Assembly (NCBI RefSeq): GCF_003112555.1
Contig: NZ_BEWB01000005.1
Location: 62,001-126,000 of the forward strand
Length of the DNA stretch: 64,000 nt
Source: Streptomyces coelicoflavus
GTDB lineage: Bacteria; Actinomycetota; Actinomycetes; Streptomycetales; Streptomycetaceae
Direction: 5' to 3'
A program made the position numbers and the translations under genes. The notes under the pieces are model-generated. The model was not told the origin of the DNA. It worked only from the letters and a program-made list of their open reading frames with translations, and did not search any database. Shown here piece by piece: positions 1 to 7,937 of the stretch (the first letter of the stretch is position 1; every line of letters starts with the position of its first letter).

Positions 1-2
1 GC

Positions 3-152
3 GACTGGCCCGTGCTGGTGGACTCGGCCGTCGTCGACCTGCCGTACGTCCTCGTCGGCAGCGGACGCCGGCGCGGCAAGCTGCTCGTGCCGGGCAAGGC
101 GTTCGCGGAGCTGCCCGGCGCCGAGGTGCTGGAAGGACTCGGCGTCGCCTGA
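3..152 (+). CDS. C-terminal end of YbaK/EbsC-type aminoacyl-tRNA deacylase (partial)
   Basis: Only the last 49 codons are in the window; the open frame runs in from the left edge and stops at TGA 150-152. The tail contains DSAVVDLPYVLVGSGRRRGK and ends in LEGLGVA. This resembles the end of the YbaK/ProX fold, where the last strands read like 'vvdeal...vfvgaGrrg'. Members of the family hydrolyse mischarged aminoacyl-tRNAs such as Cys-tRNA(Pro) in the cytoplasm. The catalytic Lys region lies outside the window, so activity cannot be judged. The assignment rests on this short tail. Confidence 0.6.
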   Translation, partial: DWPVLVDSAVVDLPYVLVGSGRRRGKLLVPGKAFAELPGAEVLEGLGVA

Positions 153-252
153 GCCGCCGCGCGACATCATGTCGACGGCGCCCCGGTCCACGGGAACGGT
201 CGCGGCGGCACTCGCCACGGGAAAACTCCTGGCGGGCCCCGGTCGGCGAAGC

Positions 253-265
253 TATGCTCCCCGCG
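253..265 (+). promoter_or_regulatory. Putative leaderless -10 box
   Basis: TATGCT at 253-258 is followed by exactly seven bases and an ATG at 266. This is the spacing expected when transcription starts at the A of the start codon. No convincing -35 is visible. It would drive the small ORF at 266-322 and the gene overlapping its stop codon. Confidence 0.4.
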
Positions 266-322
266 ATGACTACTCCTCCACTCGGCAGATTGGGGGACCC
301 GTCCACGCAAGGTGAGTGCTGA
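266..322 (+). CDS. Possible 18-residue leader ORF coupled to the next gene
   Basis: ATG 266 opens an 18-codon frame, MTTPPLGRLGDPSTQGEC, ending with TGA 320-322. The stop overlaps the ATG at 322 of the next gene in the arrangement TGATG, the usual sign of termination-reinitiation coupling. A -10-like TATGCT sits seven bases before the ATG, so the mRNA may be leaderless. I do not recognise the peptide. It could be a regulatory leader or chance; codon count is too small to score coding bias. Confidence 0.35.
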   Translation: MTTPPLGRLGDPSTQGEC

Positions 323-1731
323 TGGCCACTCACCTCGTGAACGGGTACTCCGACTCCCGCCTTTCCTCCTGGCAGCGCGTGCGCGAGTTCGCCGTGCCGC
401 CCTCCATGATCGAGACCGCGACCACCCGCCGCCGTGCCGGGGACTGGGCGGGCGCGTGCGCCGCCGCGGCCGTCGACGTCGACCTCGACCTGCGTTCCGC
501 GGCCCGCGCCCACGGCCACGCGCTCGCCTCCCGGCTCCGGACCGACCTGCGGCACCTCGCTCCCGACCTGCTGCGCTGGCACATGCCGAGGATCGCCCCG
601 GACGGCCTGCTCCGCCCGGGCCTCACCCTCACCCTGGCCCGGTACGACACCGAGGACCGCGACGGCGTACGCCCGGTGCACCTCGTCGTCCGCACCCCGC
701 CCGCCTGGGCGGACGGCGGTCAGCGCATCAGCCTCGCCCTGTGGGACGGCTCGGGCCCGGACACCGGCACCGCACGGCACCCGCACCCCCGGCCCAGCCG
801 GCGCTTCCGGCTCGACCTGCACCGTCACCTGTGGGACGCGCGCAGAACCGGTGAACTGCGCGTCCGCTCGGGCGCCGACCTGCCACCGCCCGCCGACGCC
901 CCGTCCGGCGTCCCGGGACCGCCGGGGACGGTGCCGCCGGGGCGGCGCTGCGCCGTCGGCCGGTGGGCGGCCGAGGCGCGGATCCTGCTCCGGGCCGAGG
1001 ACACCGGTTCCACGACGGTCGTCGTACGGGTCGGAGCCGGACAGCGGATCGCTTTGGAGACGGACCCGGGCGAGGGGGACCCGTCGGCGCTGCCGCGAAT
1101 CGCCGCACTGCCCCCGGGCGGCCCCTCGTCCGGGCTGCCGATGCTCCCCGACGCGGCCACCTGGATGCTGCCCGACCTGGAACTGGTCCGCGCCGGAGCG
1201 ATCGGGGCGGACCGGCTGCATCCACTGGTCGCCACGGCACTGGCTCCGGGCCGGCGCCCTGTGCCGGCCGCCCCGCCGCGGGCCTGGGACCCGGCGGCGG
1301 GCCCGCGGATCGTCGACTGCCGCGGAGCCCGGCACCGGATCGGCCTCGTCGACGGAGCCCTCGCGGCACTGGACCACGATCCGGCCGAGACCCGCCGCGA
1401 GGAACTGCTCGCGGCGCTGACCGGCACGCCGCTGCCCTGCTTCCAGGCCATCGACGAGGCACACCGGCGTCCGGAGTGCCTCCCCGACATCCGCGAACGC
1501 CTCAACCACGGGGACACCGCCGGTGCCCTCGCCGTCGTCGAGAGCCTGCTGGGCCCCGCCGCACGCCTGCGGGACGGCGCCCTGCGGGACGACCTGGAGG
1601 CCGCCGCGCGACGGCGGATCGCCCACGGCATGTTCCGCGCGGGCCTCGACGAGCCCCCGGCGGGACGCGTCCCGGACCGGCACCGGCCACGCCAGGGCCG
1701 CTCACGCCCGCGCCACGCGACCTTCGACTGA
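322..1731 (+). CDS. Uncharacterised protein upstream of MoxR-vWA pair
   Basis: A 469-residue Arg/Ala/Pro-rich protein with no signal peptide or membrane segment and no motif I recognise. ATG 322 is chosen because AAGGTGAG lies just upstream and the preceding small ORF stops on it; GTG 316 is the alternative. The first ~150 residues are mixed alpha/beta (for example RPVHLVVRTPPAWADGGQ). A Pro-rich linker follows. The last ~100 residues look helical (ECLPDIRERLNHGDTAGALA). The tail is basic. It is separated from the MoxR gene by 95 bp on the same strand. It may be a partner of the MoxR-vWA system, but this is guilt by association only. Confidence 0.75.
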   Translation: MATHLVNGYSDSRLSSWQRVREFAVPPSMIETATTRRRAGDWAGACAAAAVDVDLDLRSAARAHGHALASRLRTDLRHLAPDLLRWHMPRIAPDGLLRPGLTLTLARYDTEDRDGVRPVHLVVRTPPAWADGGQRISLALWDGSGPDTGTARHPHPRPSRRFRLDLHRHLWDARRTGELRVRSGADLPPPADAPSGVPGPPGTVPPGRRCAVGRWAAEARILLRAEDTGSTTVVVRVGAGQRIALETDPGEGDPSALPRIAALPPGGPSSGLPMLPDAATWMLPDLELVRAGAIGADRLHPLVATALAPGRRPVPAAPPRAWDPAAGPRIVDCRGARHRIGLVDGALAALDHDPAETRREELLAALTGTPLPCFQAIDEAHRRPECLPDIRERLNHGDTAGALAVVESLLGPAARLRDGALRDDLEAAARRRIAHGMFRAGLDEPPAGRVPDRHRPRQGRSRPRHATFD

Positions 1732-1825
1732 CCCCGGGGGACTTGCGGCCCCCACCGAGGCCCCGGGGCCGAACTCCCCACCCCACGCGGCATCCCGCCC
1801 ACAACCGACCCTCAGGTGATGACAA

Positions 1826-3070
1826 ATGATGACAACTGACCCCGCCATGCCCTCCCAGCTCGACGTGGCCGGTGAACTGCTGACCCTGCTGCGCGACACG
1901 ACCACCGAACCGCGGCCCGACACCCAGCTGGAGGCCCTCACCCTGGCCGTGGCCGCCGACCTCCCCGTGCTGCTGTGGGGAGAGCCCGGCATCGGCAAGA
2001 CCGCGGCCCTCACCCAGCTCGCCACCGCCCTGGACCTCCCGCTGACCACGGTGATCGCCAGCGTGCACGAGCCGTCCGACTTCTCCGGGCTGCCCGTCGT
2101 CGGCGACGACCCGGCCGAACAGGGCGTTCCGATGGCCCCGCCGGACTGGGCCGTGCGCCTGGTGCGGGCGGGCCGGGGGCTGCTGTTCCTCGACGAACTG
2201 TCCACCGCCCCGCCCGCGGTGCAGGCGGCACTCCTGCGTCTCGTCCTCGAACGGCGGATCGGCGCGCTGCGTCTGCCGCCCGGCGTCAGGATCGTGGCCG
2301 CCGCCAACCCGCGGTCCTCGGCGGCCGACGGCTGGGAGCTGAGCCCGCCCCTGGCCAACCGGTTCGTCCATCTCCAGTGGACCCACGACCAGGACGTCGT
2401 CGTACGGGGCCTCGGCGGAACCTGGCCCCGGGCGACACTGCCGAGCCTCGACCCGGCAGCGCTGGGGGAGGCGGTGCGGTACGCGCGCCGGGCGGTGTGC
2501 GAGTTCCTCACCGCCCGGCCCGGGCTCGTACACCGGCTGCCCGGCGGCGAGACACGCCGGGGCGGCGCCTGGCCGTCTCCGCGGAGCTGGGAGATGACCC
2601 TGTGCCTGATCGCCTTCGCGACCGCGGCCGGCTCGTCCAGGGAGGTGCTCTCCCTGCTGGTGCGGGGGACCGTCGGGGACGGCCCCGGGCTCGAACTGAT
2701 GGCGGGCCTGGACCGGATGGACCTCCCGGACCCCGAGACGCTGCTCGCCGACCCGACGGGCGCGGTGCTGCCCGAACGGGGAGATCTGCGCCAGGCCGTG
2801 CTGGACGGCGTGGTGGCCGCCGTACGCAAGCGGCCGGACAAGTCCCGGTGGGACGCGGCGTGGACGCTGCTGGCCCGGGCGATGGAGAGCGGCGCCCCGG
2901 ACGTCGTGGTCGTCCCGGCGACGACACTCGCCACGCTGCGGCAGCAGGGCTGGGACGTGCCCGCCTCGATCGACCGGCTGGCCGGGGCCATGTCCCTGTC
3001 CCGCCGCGCGGACCGAGCGGCCGACCGAGCGGCGGCACGCATCGCGGGCACCGCGAAGGCGGGCCGATGA
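1826..3070 (+). CDS. MoxR-type AAA+ ATPase
   Basis: A 414-residue cytoplasmic ATPase. Walker A GEPGIGKT lies near residues 52-59, Walker B LLFLDELS near 117-124, and the sensor-1 segment AAANP near 158. A region starting VHEPSDFSGLPVV fits the MoxR insert after Walker A. MoxR ATPases act as chaperones or remodelers together with vWA-domain proteins. The stop overlaps the start of the vWA gene by ATGA, so the two are made together. The ATG-ATG start at 1826 lies just after a purine-rich stretch. The family is clear; the client protein is unknown. Confidence 0.9.
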   Translation: MMTTDPAMPSQLDVAGELLTLLRDTTTEPRPDTQLEALTLAVAADLPVLLWGEPGIGKTAALTQLATALDLPLTTVIASVHEPSDFSGLPVVGDDPAEQGVPMAPPDWAVRLVRAGRGLLFLDELSTAPPAVQAALLRLVLERRIGALRLPPGVRIVAAANPRSSAADGWELSPPLANRFVHLQWTHDQDVVVRGLGGTWPRATLPSLDPAALGEAVRYARRAVCEFLTARPGLVHRLPGGETRRGGAWPSPRSWEMTLCLIAFATAAGSSREVLSLLVRGTVGDGPGLELMAGLDRMDLPDPETLLADPTGAVLPERGDLRQAVLDGVVAAVRKRPDKSRWDAAWTLLARAMESGAPDVVVVPATTLATLRQQGWDVPASIDRLAGAMSLSRRADRAADRAAARIAGTAKAGR

Positions 3071-4623
3071 AGCCGAAGAAGCCGATGAAGCCGATGAAGC
3101 CGAAGGCGCCGGGGTGCCCGACCGGAGGGGACGGCGGTGCGTCCACCTCGCCCGGAGCGGGCGTCGGCGCACGGGACGGGGACAGGCAGTGCGGGGGCAG
3201 GCCGGACGGGGGTACGGCGGACGGGGACACGGCGGACGGTGGCGGGGCGAGCGCCGTTCGGTCCGCGGTGACCCGGTCCGGTCCCTCGGCGCCGGTCCTG
3301 CCGGCGCCGAGGGGGACCGCTCCGGGCGGGGTGGCGTCCGGCGCGGAGACGTCCGGCGCGGAGACGGCCGGGCCGGGCCGGGTGAGGATCGACCTCGACA
3401 AGCTCTTCGCCGCCCGGTTGCAGGCCGCCCGGGCCCGGCCCTACCTGGCGACGGCGCTGTTCGCCCTGCATGTCGTCCCGTCGCGTGGGGTGCCGACGAT
3501 GGCCGTCGACCGGCACTGGCGGTGCTACGTCTCGCCCGGTTTCGTGGACCGTACGTCCGTGGAGGAGCTGGCCGGCGTCTGGGTGCACGAGGTCTCGCAC
3601 CTGCTGCGCGACCACCACGGGCGCAGCGACCGGGTGGCCCGCGAGCGCGGACTGACCGGCCCAGCGGAACGGCTGCGGATGAACATCGCCGCGGACTGCG
3701 AGATCAACGACGACGCGTTCGGCGACGGGCTGGTCCGCCCCGAAGGCGCGGTGGACCCGGAGTTCCTGCGACTGCCCGACGGGCAGCTCATGGAGGACTA
3801 CCTGCGCCAGTTCCGGCTCGGGCGGCTCACCGAGAGCCTGGCCTGGCTGGACTGCGGCAGCGGTGCCGACGGTCTCGACCGGGAGTGGGACCTGGGTCCC
3901 GACGGCGCGGACGGACTCAGCGAACAGGAACGCGACGCGGTGCGCTTCCGGGTGGCGCGGGGCATCAACGCCCGCCCCGGAAACGCGCCGAAGGGCTGGC
4001 GGCGCTGGGCGGAGCAGGTGTTCCATCCGCCGCAGCCCTGGCGCGAGTTGCTGGGGGCGGCGGTCCGCTCGGCGACCTCCGCGGGCGGTGCGGGCGAGGA
4101 CTACATGTACGGCAGGCCGTCGCGCCGCTCGGCCGGAACCCCCGGCGTGGTGCTGCCCAGTCTGCGGCGCAGACCGCCCCGGGTCGCCGTGGTCGTCGAC
4201 ACCTCCGGATCGGTCAGCGACGCCGAACTGGGCAGCGCGCTCCTGGAGGTCGCCGCGATCGCCCGCGCCGTCGGCGGCCGACGCGACCTGGTCAGCGTGG
4301 TGCCGTGCGACGCGTCGGCCCGGGTCGCGCACTCCCTGTGCCGGGACGAGGGCATCCCGCTGGTGGGCGGCGGCGGAACGGACCTGCGCGCCGGCTTCGC
4401 GAAGGCGCTCCGTTCGCGTCCCGCGCCGGACGCCGTGGTGGTGCTGACCGACGGGCAGACCCCCTGGCCGGCCACCCGGCCCGCGTGCCGGACGGTGGTG
4501 GGCCTGTTCCCCCGGGAGCGGAGCCGCTCCTACGACGAGGACGACCCCGACTACGTTCCCGACACACCGCCCGACTGGGCCCGTGTGGTGGTCATCGAGT
4601 CCGCTGCGGGCACCGGCGGCTGA
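3067..4623 (+). CDS. vWA-domain protein with HExxH metallopeptidase-like region (DUF2201 type)
   Basis: 518 residues, starting at the ATG that overlaps the MoxR stop codon. The first ~12 residues are a Lys/Pro/Met run (KPKKPMKPMKPK), followed by ~85 residues of Gly/Ala/Thr/Asp-rich linker. A folded region begins near residue 100 (VRIDLDKLFAARLQAARARP). It carries HEVSHLLRDHH near residue 175, a zinc-peptidase-like HExxH. The C-terminal third is a von Willebrand A-like domain with the MIDAS motif DTSGSVS near residue 379 and LTDGQTPWP near 460. This is the DUF2201 architecture usually paired with MoxR ATPases. The linker is low-complexity and probably unstructured. Confidence 0.85.
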   Translation: MKPKKPMKPMKPKAPGCPTGGDGGASTSPGAGVGARDGDRQCGGRPDGGTADGDTADGGGASAVRSAVTRSGPSAPVLPAPRGTAPGGVASGAETSGAETAGPGRVRIDLDKLFAARLQAARARPYLATALFALHVVPSRGVPTMAVDRHWRCYVSPGFVDRTSVEELAGVWVHEVSHLLRDHHGRSDRVARERGLTGPAERLRMNIAADCEINDDAFGDGLVRPEGAVDPEFLRLPDGQLMEDYLRQFRLGRLTESLAWLDCGSGADGLDREWDLGPDGADGLSEQERDAVRFRVARGINARPGNAPKGWRRWAEQVFHPPQPWRELLGAAVRSATSAGGAGEDYMYGRPSRRSAGTPGVVLPSLRRRPPRVAVVVDTSGSVSDAELGSALLEVAAIARAVGGRRDLVSVVPCDASARVAHSLCRDEGIPLVGGGGTDLRAGFAKALRSRPAPDAVVVLTDGQTPWPATRPACRTVVGLFPRERSRSYDEDDPDYVPDTPPDWARVVVIESAAGTGG

Positions 4624-4635
4624 GCCCCGGCGCGG

Positions 4636-5043
4636 TCAGCCGAGCCGCGGGATCTCGATCGCCGGGCAGCGGTCCATCACCATCTCCAGGCCCGCGGCCC
4701 GGGTCCGTTCGTACGCCGCGTCGTCGACCACGCCGAGCTGGAACCAGACCGCCTCGGCGCCTTTGGCGACCGCCTCGTCGGCGACCGGGCCGGCCAGGTC
4801 GCTGTTGACGAAGACGTCGACGACGTCCACGTCGAACGGGACCTCCGCGAGGGAGGCGTACCCCTGCTCGCCGTGCACCGTCTCGGCCTTGGGATGCACC
4901 GGCACGACGCGCTTGCCGAAGCGCTGCAGCACCTCGGCGACGCCGTAGGCGGCGCGCTGCCGGTTGTTCGACAGGCCCACCACGGCCCAGGTGTCGCCCG
5001 ACTCGGTGAGGATCTTGCGGACGGTCTCCTCGTCGCCGTACAC
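4636..5043 (-). CDS. CoA-binding domain protein (YccU-like)
   Basis: 135 residues from a GTG at 5043, with GAGGAGG seven bases upstream. It is a single Rossmann-like CoA-binding domain: TWAVVGLSNNRQRAAYGVA near the N-terminus, the conserved VVPVHPKAE turn, and ELGVVDD/WFQLGV plus VMDRCPAIE near the end. Size and motifs match the YccU group, small stand-alone relatives of the succinyl-CoA synthetase alpha N-domain. The cellular role of the group is not established. It runs convergent to the vWA gene, 12 bp from its stop. Confidence 0.88.
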   Translation of the reverse strand: MYGDEETVRKILTESGDTWAVVGLSNNRQRAAYGVAEVLQRFGKRVVPVHPKAETVHGEQGYASLAEVPFDVDVVDVFVNSDLAGPVADEAVAKGAEAVWFQLGVVDDAAYERTRAAGLEMVMDRCPAIEIPRLG

Positions 5044-5208
5044 CGGCGGCCTCCTCGTGCTCTCGGCTCGTGCTCTCGGGGCGGCCCGCGGATCGCGCCA
5101 CCCGCTCGGGACAACGGACGGCGGCGTGCCGGGATTCCCGGGGCGGCGGGAGCGGTGCCCCGAGCGCGCCCCGGTGCGCCGTCGAGTCACGCCGCCTACG
5201 CTCGCCCC

Positions 5209-5967
5209 GTGCTGCGCATCATCGACGCCCGGACCGGAGAATCCGCCCCCGCCGCCCCCGCCCGGCGGGCCCCGACGCGAGTCGAGGCGCACCCGCCGGG
5301 GCGGGACGCCACCGCCCTGCGCGTCATGCTCGTCGCGGACCTGCTGGTGCGCGTCCTGGAACTCGACGGCACCCCGGTGTGGGCCGTGCTCACGGGCGCG
5401 GAAGCGGGGGAACGGCTGCGCAAGGACGCCGCCGCCCTCGGCATCCGGCCCTTCGAGGACGGAGCGGGCCACGGAGCGGGCACCGGACAGGGCGTCCGCG
5501 TCGTGGGCGAGAGCTTGGGCGGGAGTGGGAGCGGGGACGGGGACGGGAGCGGGGGAGCGGTTCCGGACGTGGCGGCCGTCGCCGTCGCCCCCGTGCACCC
5601 GGCCGACCTGGACCTCGCCGACCTCGCAGACCCCGACGCCGTGCGCCTCGCCCTGCTGGAACGGCACCACCACGCGCGCGTGGAGCTCGACACGGCCACG
5701 CTGGACGAGGCCCGGGACACCCTCGCCCGGTGGCGCCGGGCGGTCGCCGACTGGGCCCGGCACCCCTCCCGTCCGGTCCCCGGCGAGGTGCGCGACCGGC
5801 TGCGGGCCGCCTGGGAGGACGACCTGGACGCCCCCGGGGTGCTGCGCGTCCTGCGCCGGGTGGAGACCGACCCGGACCTCGCGGACGGAGCCCGGTTCGA
5901 GATCTGCGCGTACGCCGACCGGTTCCTCGGCCTCCATCTCACCCGGGACGTCGGCACCGTGTACTGA
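5209..5967 (+). CDS. Degenerate cysteinyl-tRNA synthetase/MshC-like protein
   Basis: 252 residues from GTG 5209. A segment near residues 43-65 (LRVMLVADLLVRVLELDG) resembles the CysRS region after the HIGH box. The C-terminal part (WEDDLDAPGVLRVLRRVE, then YADRFLGLHLTRDVG) resembles the DALR helical domain of CysRS/MshC. HIGH and KMSKS boxes and zinc ligands are absent, so aminoacylation is very unlikely. A Gly/Ser/Asp stretch near residues 102-118 is a low-complexity insert. A -10-like TACGCT is six bases before the GTG, so the mRNA may be leaderless. The function is unknown; a binding or regulatory role is possible. Confidence 0.7.
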   Translation: MLRIIDARTGESAPAAPARRAPTRVEAHPPGRDATALRVMLVADLLVRVLELDGTPVWAVLTGAEAGERLRKDAAALGIRPFEDGAGHGAGTGQGVRVVGESLGGSGSGDGDGSGGAVPDVAAVAVAPVHPADLDLADLADPDAVRLALLERHHHARVELDTATLDEARDTLARWRRAVADWARHPSRPVPGEVRDRLRAAWEDDLDAPGVLRVLRRVETDPDLADGARFEICAYADRFLGLHLTRDVGTVY

Positions 5968-6041
5968 CCGGCCGCGGGCCCGCCCCCGCCCGGAACGACC
6001 GGGCCGGAGGACGCGGCACGCCGAGCGCATAGGCTGGCCGG

Positions 6042-6668
6042 ATGCAGGACGAGTACCGAACGGTCGCCCGCGCGGGCGTGCACGAAACCGAGATCAACCG
6101 CTCGCGCTTCCTCTGCGCCCTCGCCCCGGCCGCCACCGAACAGGACGCCCAGGCGTTCGTCGCCGGCGTGCGCAAGGAGCACGCGGACGCCACCCACAAC
6201 TGCTGGGCGTACGTCATCGGCGCCGACGCCGGGGTCCAGAAGGCGAGCGACGACGGCGAACCGGGCGGCACCGCGGGCGTCCCGATGCTCCAGATGCTGC
6301 TGCGCCGCGACATGCGGTACGTCGTCGCCGTCGTCACCCGCTACTACGGCGGCGTCAAGCTCGGCGCGGGCGGACTCATCCGCGCCTACGGCGGCGCGGT
6401 CGGCGAAGCCCTGGACGACCTCGGCACCCTCACCCGCCGCCGGTTCCGCCTGGCCACGGTGACCGTCGACCACCAGCGGGCCGGCAAGCTCCAGAACGAC
6501 CTGCGCACCGCGGGCCGCGCGGTGCGCGACGTGCGGTACGGGGAGGCCGTCACCATCGAGGTCGGCCTGCCGGAGGCCGACGTGGACAGCTTCCGCTCCT
6601 GGCTCGCGGACGCCACCGCGGGAGCGGCCGGCCTCGAGCTGGGCGGAGAGGCGTACGGGGACGCCTAG
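6042..6668 (+). CDS. YigZ/IMPACT family protein
   Basis: 208 residues. The N-terminal domain has the family hallmarks: EINRSRFLCALAP near residue 16, ATHNCWAYVIG near 48, SDDGEPGGTAGVPML near 67, and VTRYYGGVKLGAGGLIRAY near 100. The C-terminal ~70 residues form the DUF1949-type ferredoxin-like domain. Family members are linked to translation or RNA binding, but the bacterial function is not settled. TAGGCT lies six bases before the ATG, so the transcript may be leaderless. Length matches the family. Confidence 0.92.
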   Translation: MQDEYRTVARAGVHETEINRSRFLCALAPAATEQDAQAFVAGVRKEHADATHNCWAYVIGADAGVQKASDDGEPGGTAGVPMLQMLLRRDMRYVVAVVTRYYGGVKLGAGGLIRAYGGAVGEALDDLGTLTRRRFRLATVTVDHQRAGKLQNDLRTAGRAVRDVRYGEAVTIEVGLPEADVDSFRSWLADATAGAAGLELGGEAYGDA

Positions 6669-6773
6669 ACAAGGCGGACAACAGGGATGTAACGGTCTTT
6701 GGCGGCGCCGTGGTCGGGGCGAAACGGGAGTTACCGCCCGGGCTGTCGGACCCTCCCGTTAGTCTCGGGGATC

Positions 6774-7937
6774 ATGCGACTGCTGCACACTTCCGACTGG
6801 CACCTCGGCCGGGCGTTCCACCGGGTGAACATGCTCGGCGCCCAGGCCGGGTTCGTCGGCCACCTCGTCGAGACCGTGCGCGAGCACGCCGTCGACGCCG
6901 TGGTCGTGTCGGGGGACGTGTACGACCGGGCGGTGCCGCCGCTCGCCGCCGTCGAGCTGTTCGACGACGCCCTGCACCGCCTCGCCGGCCTCGGTGTGCC
7001 GACGGTGATGATCTCCGGCAACCACGACTCGGCCCGCCGGCTCGGGGTCGGTGCCGGGCTCATCGACCGGGCCGGCATCCACCTGCGCACCGACCCGGCG
7101 GGCTGCGGCACCCCCGTGGTACTGGCCGACGCCCACGGGGACGTGGCCTTCTACGGGCTGCCGTACCTCGAACCGGCGCTCGTGAAGGCCGAGTTCGGGG
7201 TTGAGAAGGCGGGGCACGAGGCCGTGCTCGCCGCCGCCATGGACCGGGTGCGCGCCGACCTCGCCACGCGTGCGCGAGGCACCCGTTCCGTCGTCCTCGC
7301 GCACGCCTTCGTCACCGGCGGCGAGCAGAGCGACAGCGAGCGGGACATCACCGTCGGCGGGGTCGCCGCCGTGCCCTCCGGTGTGTTCGACGGCGTGGAC
7401 TACGTGGCGCTGGGGCACCTGCACGGCTGCCAGACCCTCACCGAGCGCGTCCGCTACTCCGGCTCCCCGCTGCCGTACTCCTTCTCGGAGCACCGGCACC
7501 GCAAGAGCATGTGGCTCGTCGATCTGGGCGCCGAGGGGTCGGTCACCGCCGAGCGGATCGACTGTCCGGTGCCGCGCGCACTGGCCCGGCTGCGCGGCAC
7601 GCTGGAGGACCTGCTCGCCGACCCGGAGCTGAGCCCGCACGAGGACGCGTGGGTCGAGGCGACCCTCACCGACCCGGTCCGCCCCGACGAGCCCATGGCC
7701 CGGCTCACGGAGCGGTTCCCGCACACGCTCAGCCTCGTCTTCGACCCCGAGCGGGCCCCCGACGAGCCCGGCGTGTCCTACGCCCGGCGCCTCGCCGACC
7801 GCAGCGACCAGCAGATCGCGGAGGACTTCGTGACCCATGTGCGCGGCGCCGGGCCCGACGGCCACGAACAGGGCGTGCTGCGGGACGCCTTCGACGCCGT
7901 GCGCGCGGACGAGAGCGTGCGGGAGGTGGCCCGGTGA
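6774..7937 (+). CDS. sbcD: SbcD, nuclease subunit of SbcCD
   Basis: 387 residues, a Mre11-type calcineurin-like phosphoesterase. Motifs in order are HTSDWHLGR (residues 5-13), VVSGDVYDR (~45), ISGNHDSARR (~81), a histidine motif in VVLAHAFVTGGEQSD (~175) and ALGHLHGCQ (~212). It cuts hairpins and DNA ends as the partner of SbcC, helping restrict long palindromes and repair breaks. Its stop overlaps the sbcC start by GTGA, so the two subunits are translationally coupled. TAGTCT is eight bases before the ATG with no good Shine-Dalgarno, a possible leaderless start. Confidence 0.95.
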   Translation: MRLLHTSDWHLGRAFHRVNMLGAQAGFVGHLVETVREHAVDAVVVSGDVYDRAVPPLAAVELFDDALHRLAGLGVPTVMISGNHDSARRLGVGAGLIDRAGIHLRTDPAGCGTPVVLADAHGDVAFYGLPYLEPALVKAEFGVEKAGHEAVLAAAMDRVRADLATRARGTRSVVLAHAFVTGGEQSDSERDITVGGVAAVPSGVFDGVDYVALGHLHGCQTLTERVRYSGSPLPYSFSEHRHRKSMWLVDLGAEGSVTAERIDCPVPRALARLRGTLEDLLADPELSPHEDAWVEATLTDPVRPDEPMARLTERFPHTLSLVFDPERAPDEPGVSYARRLADRSDQQIAEDFVTHVRGAGPDGHEQGVLRDAFDAVRADESVREVAR

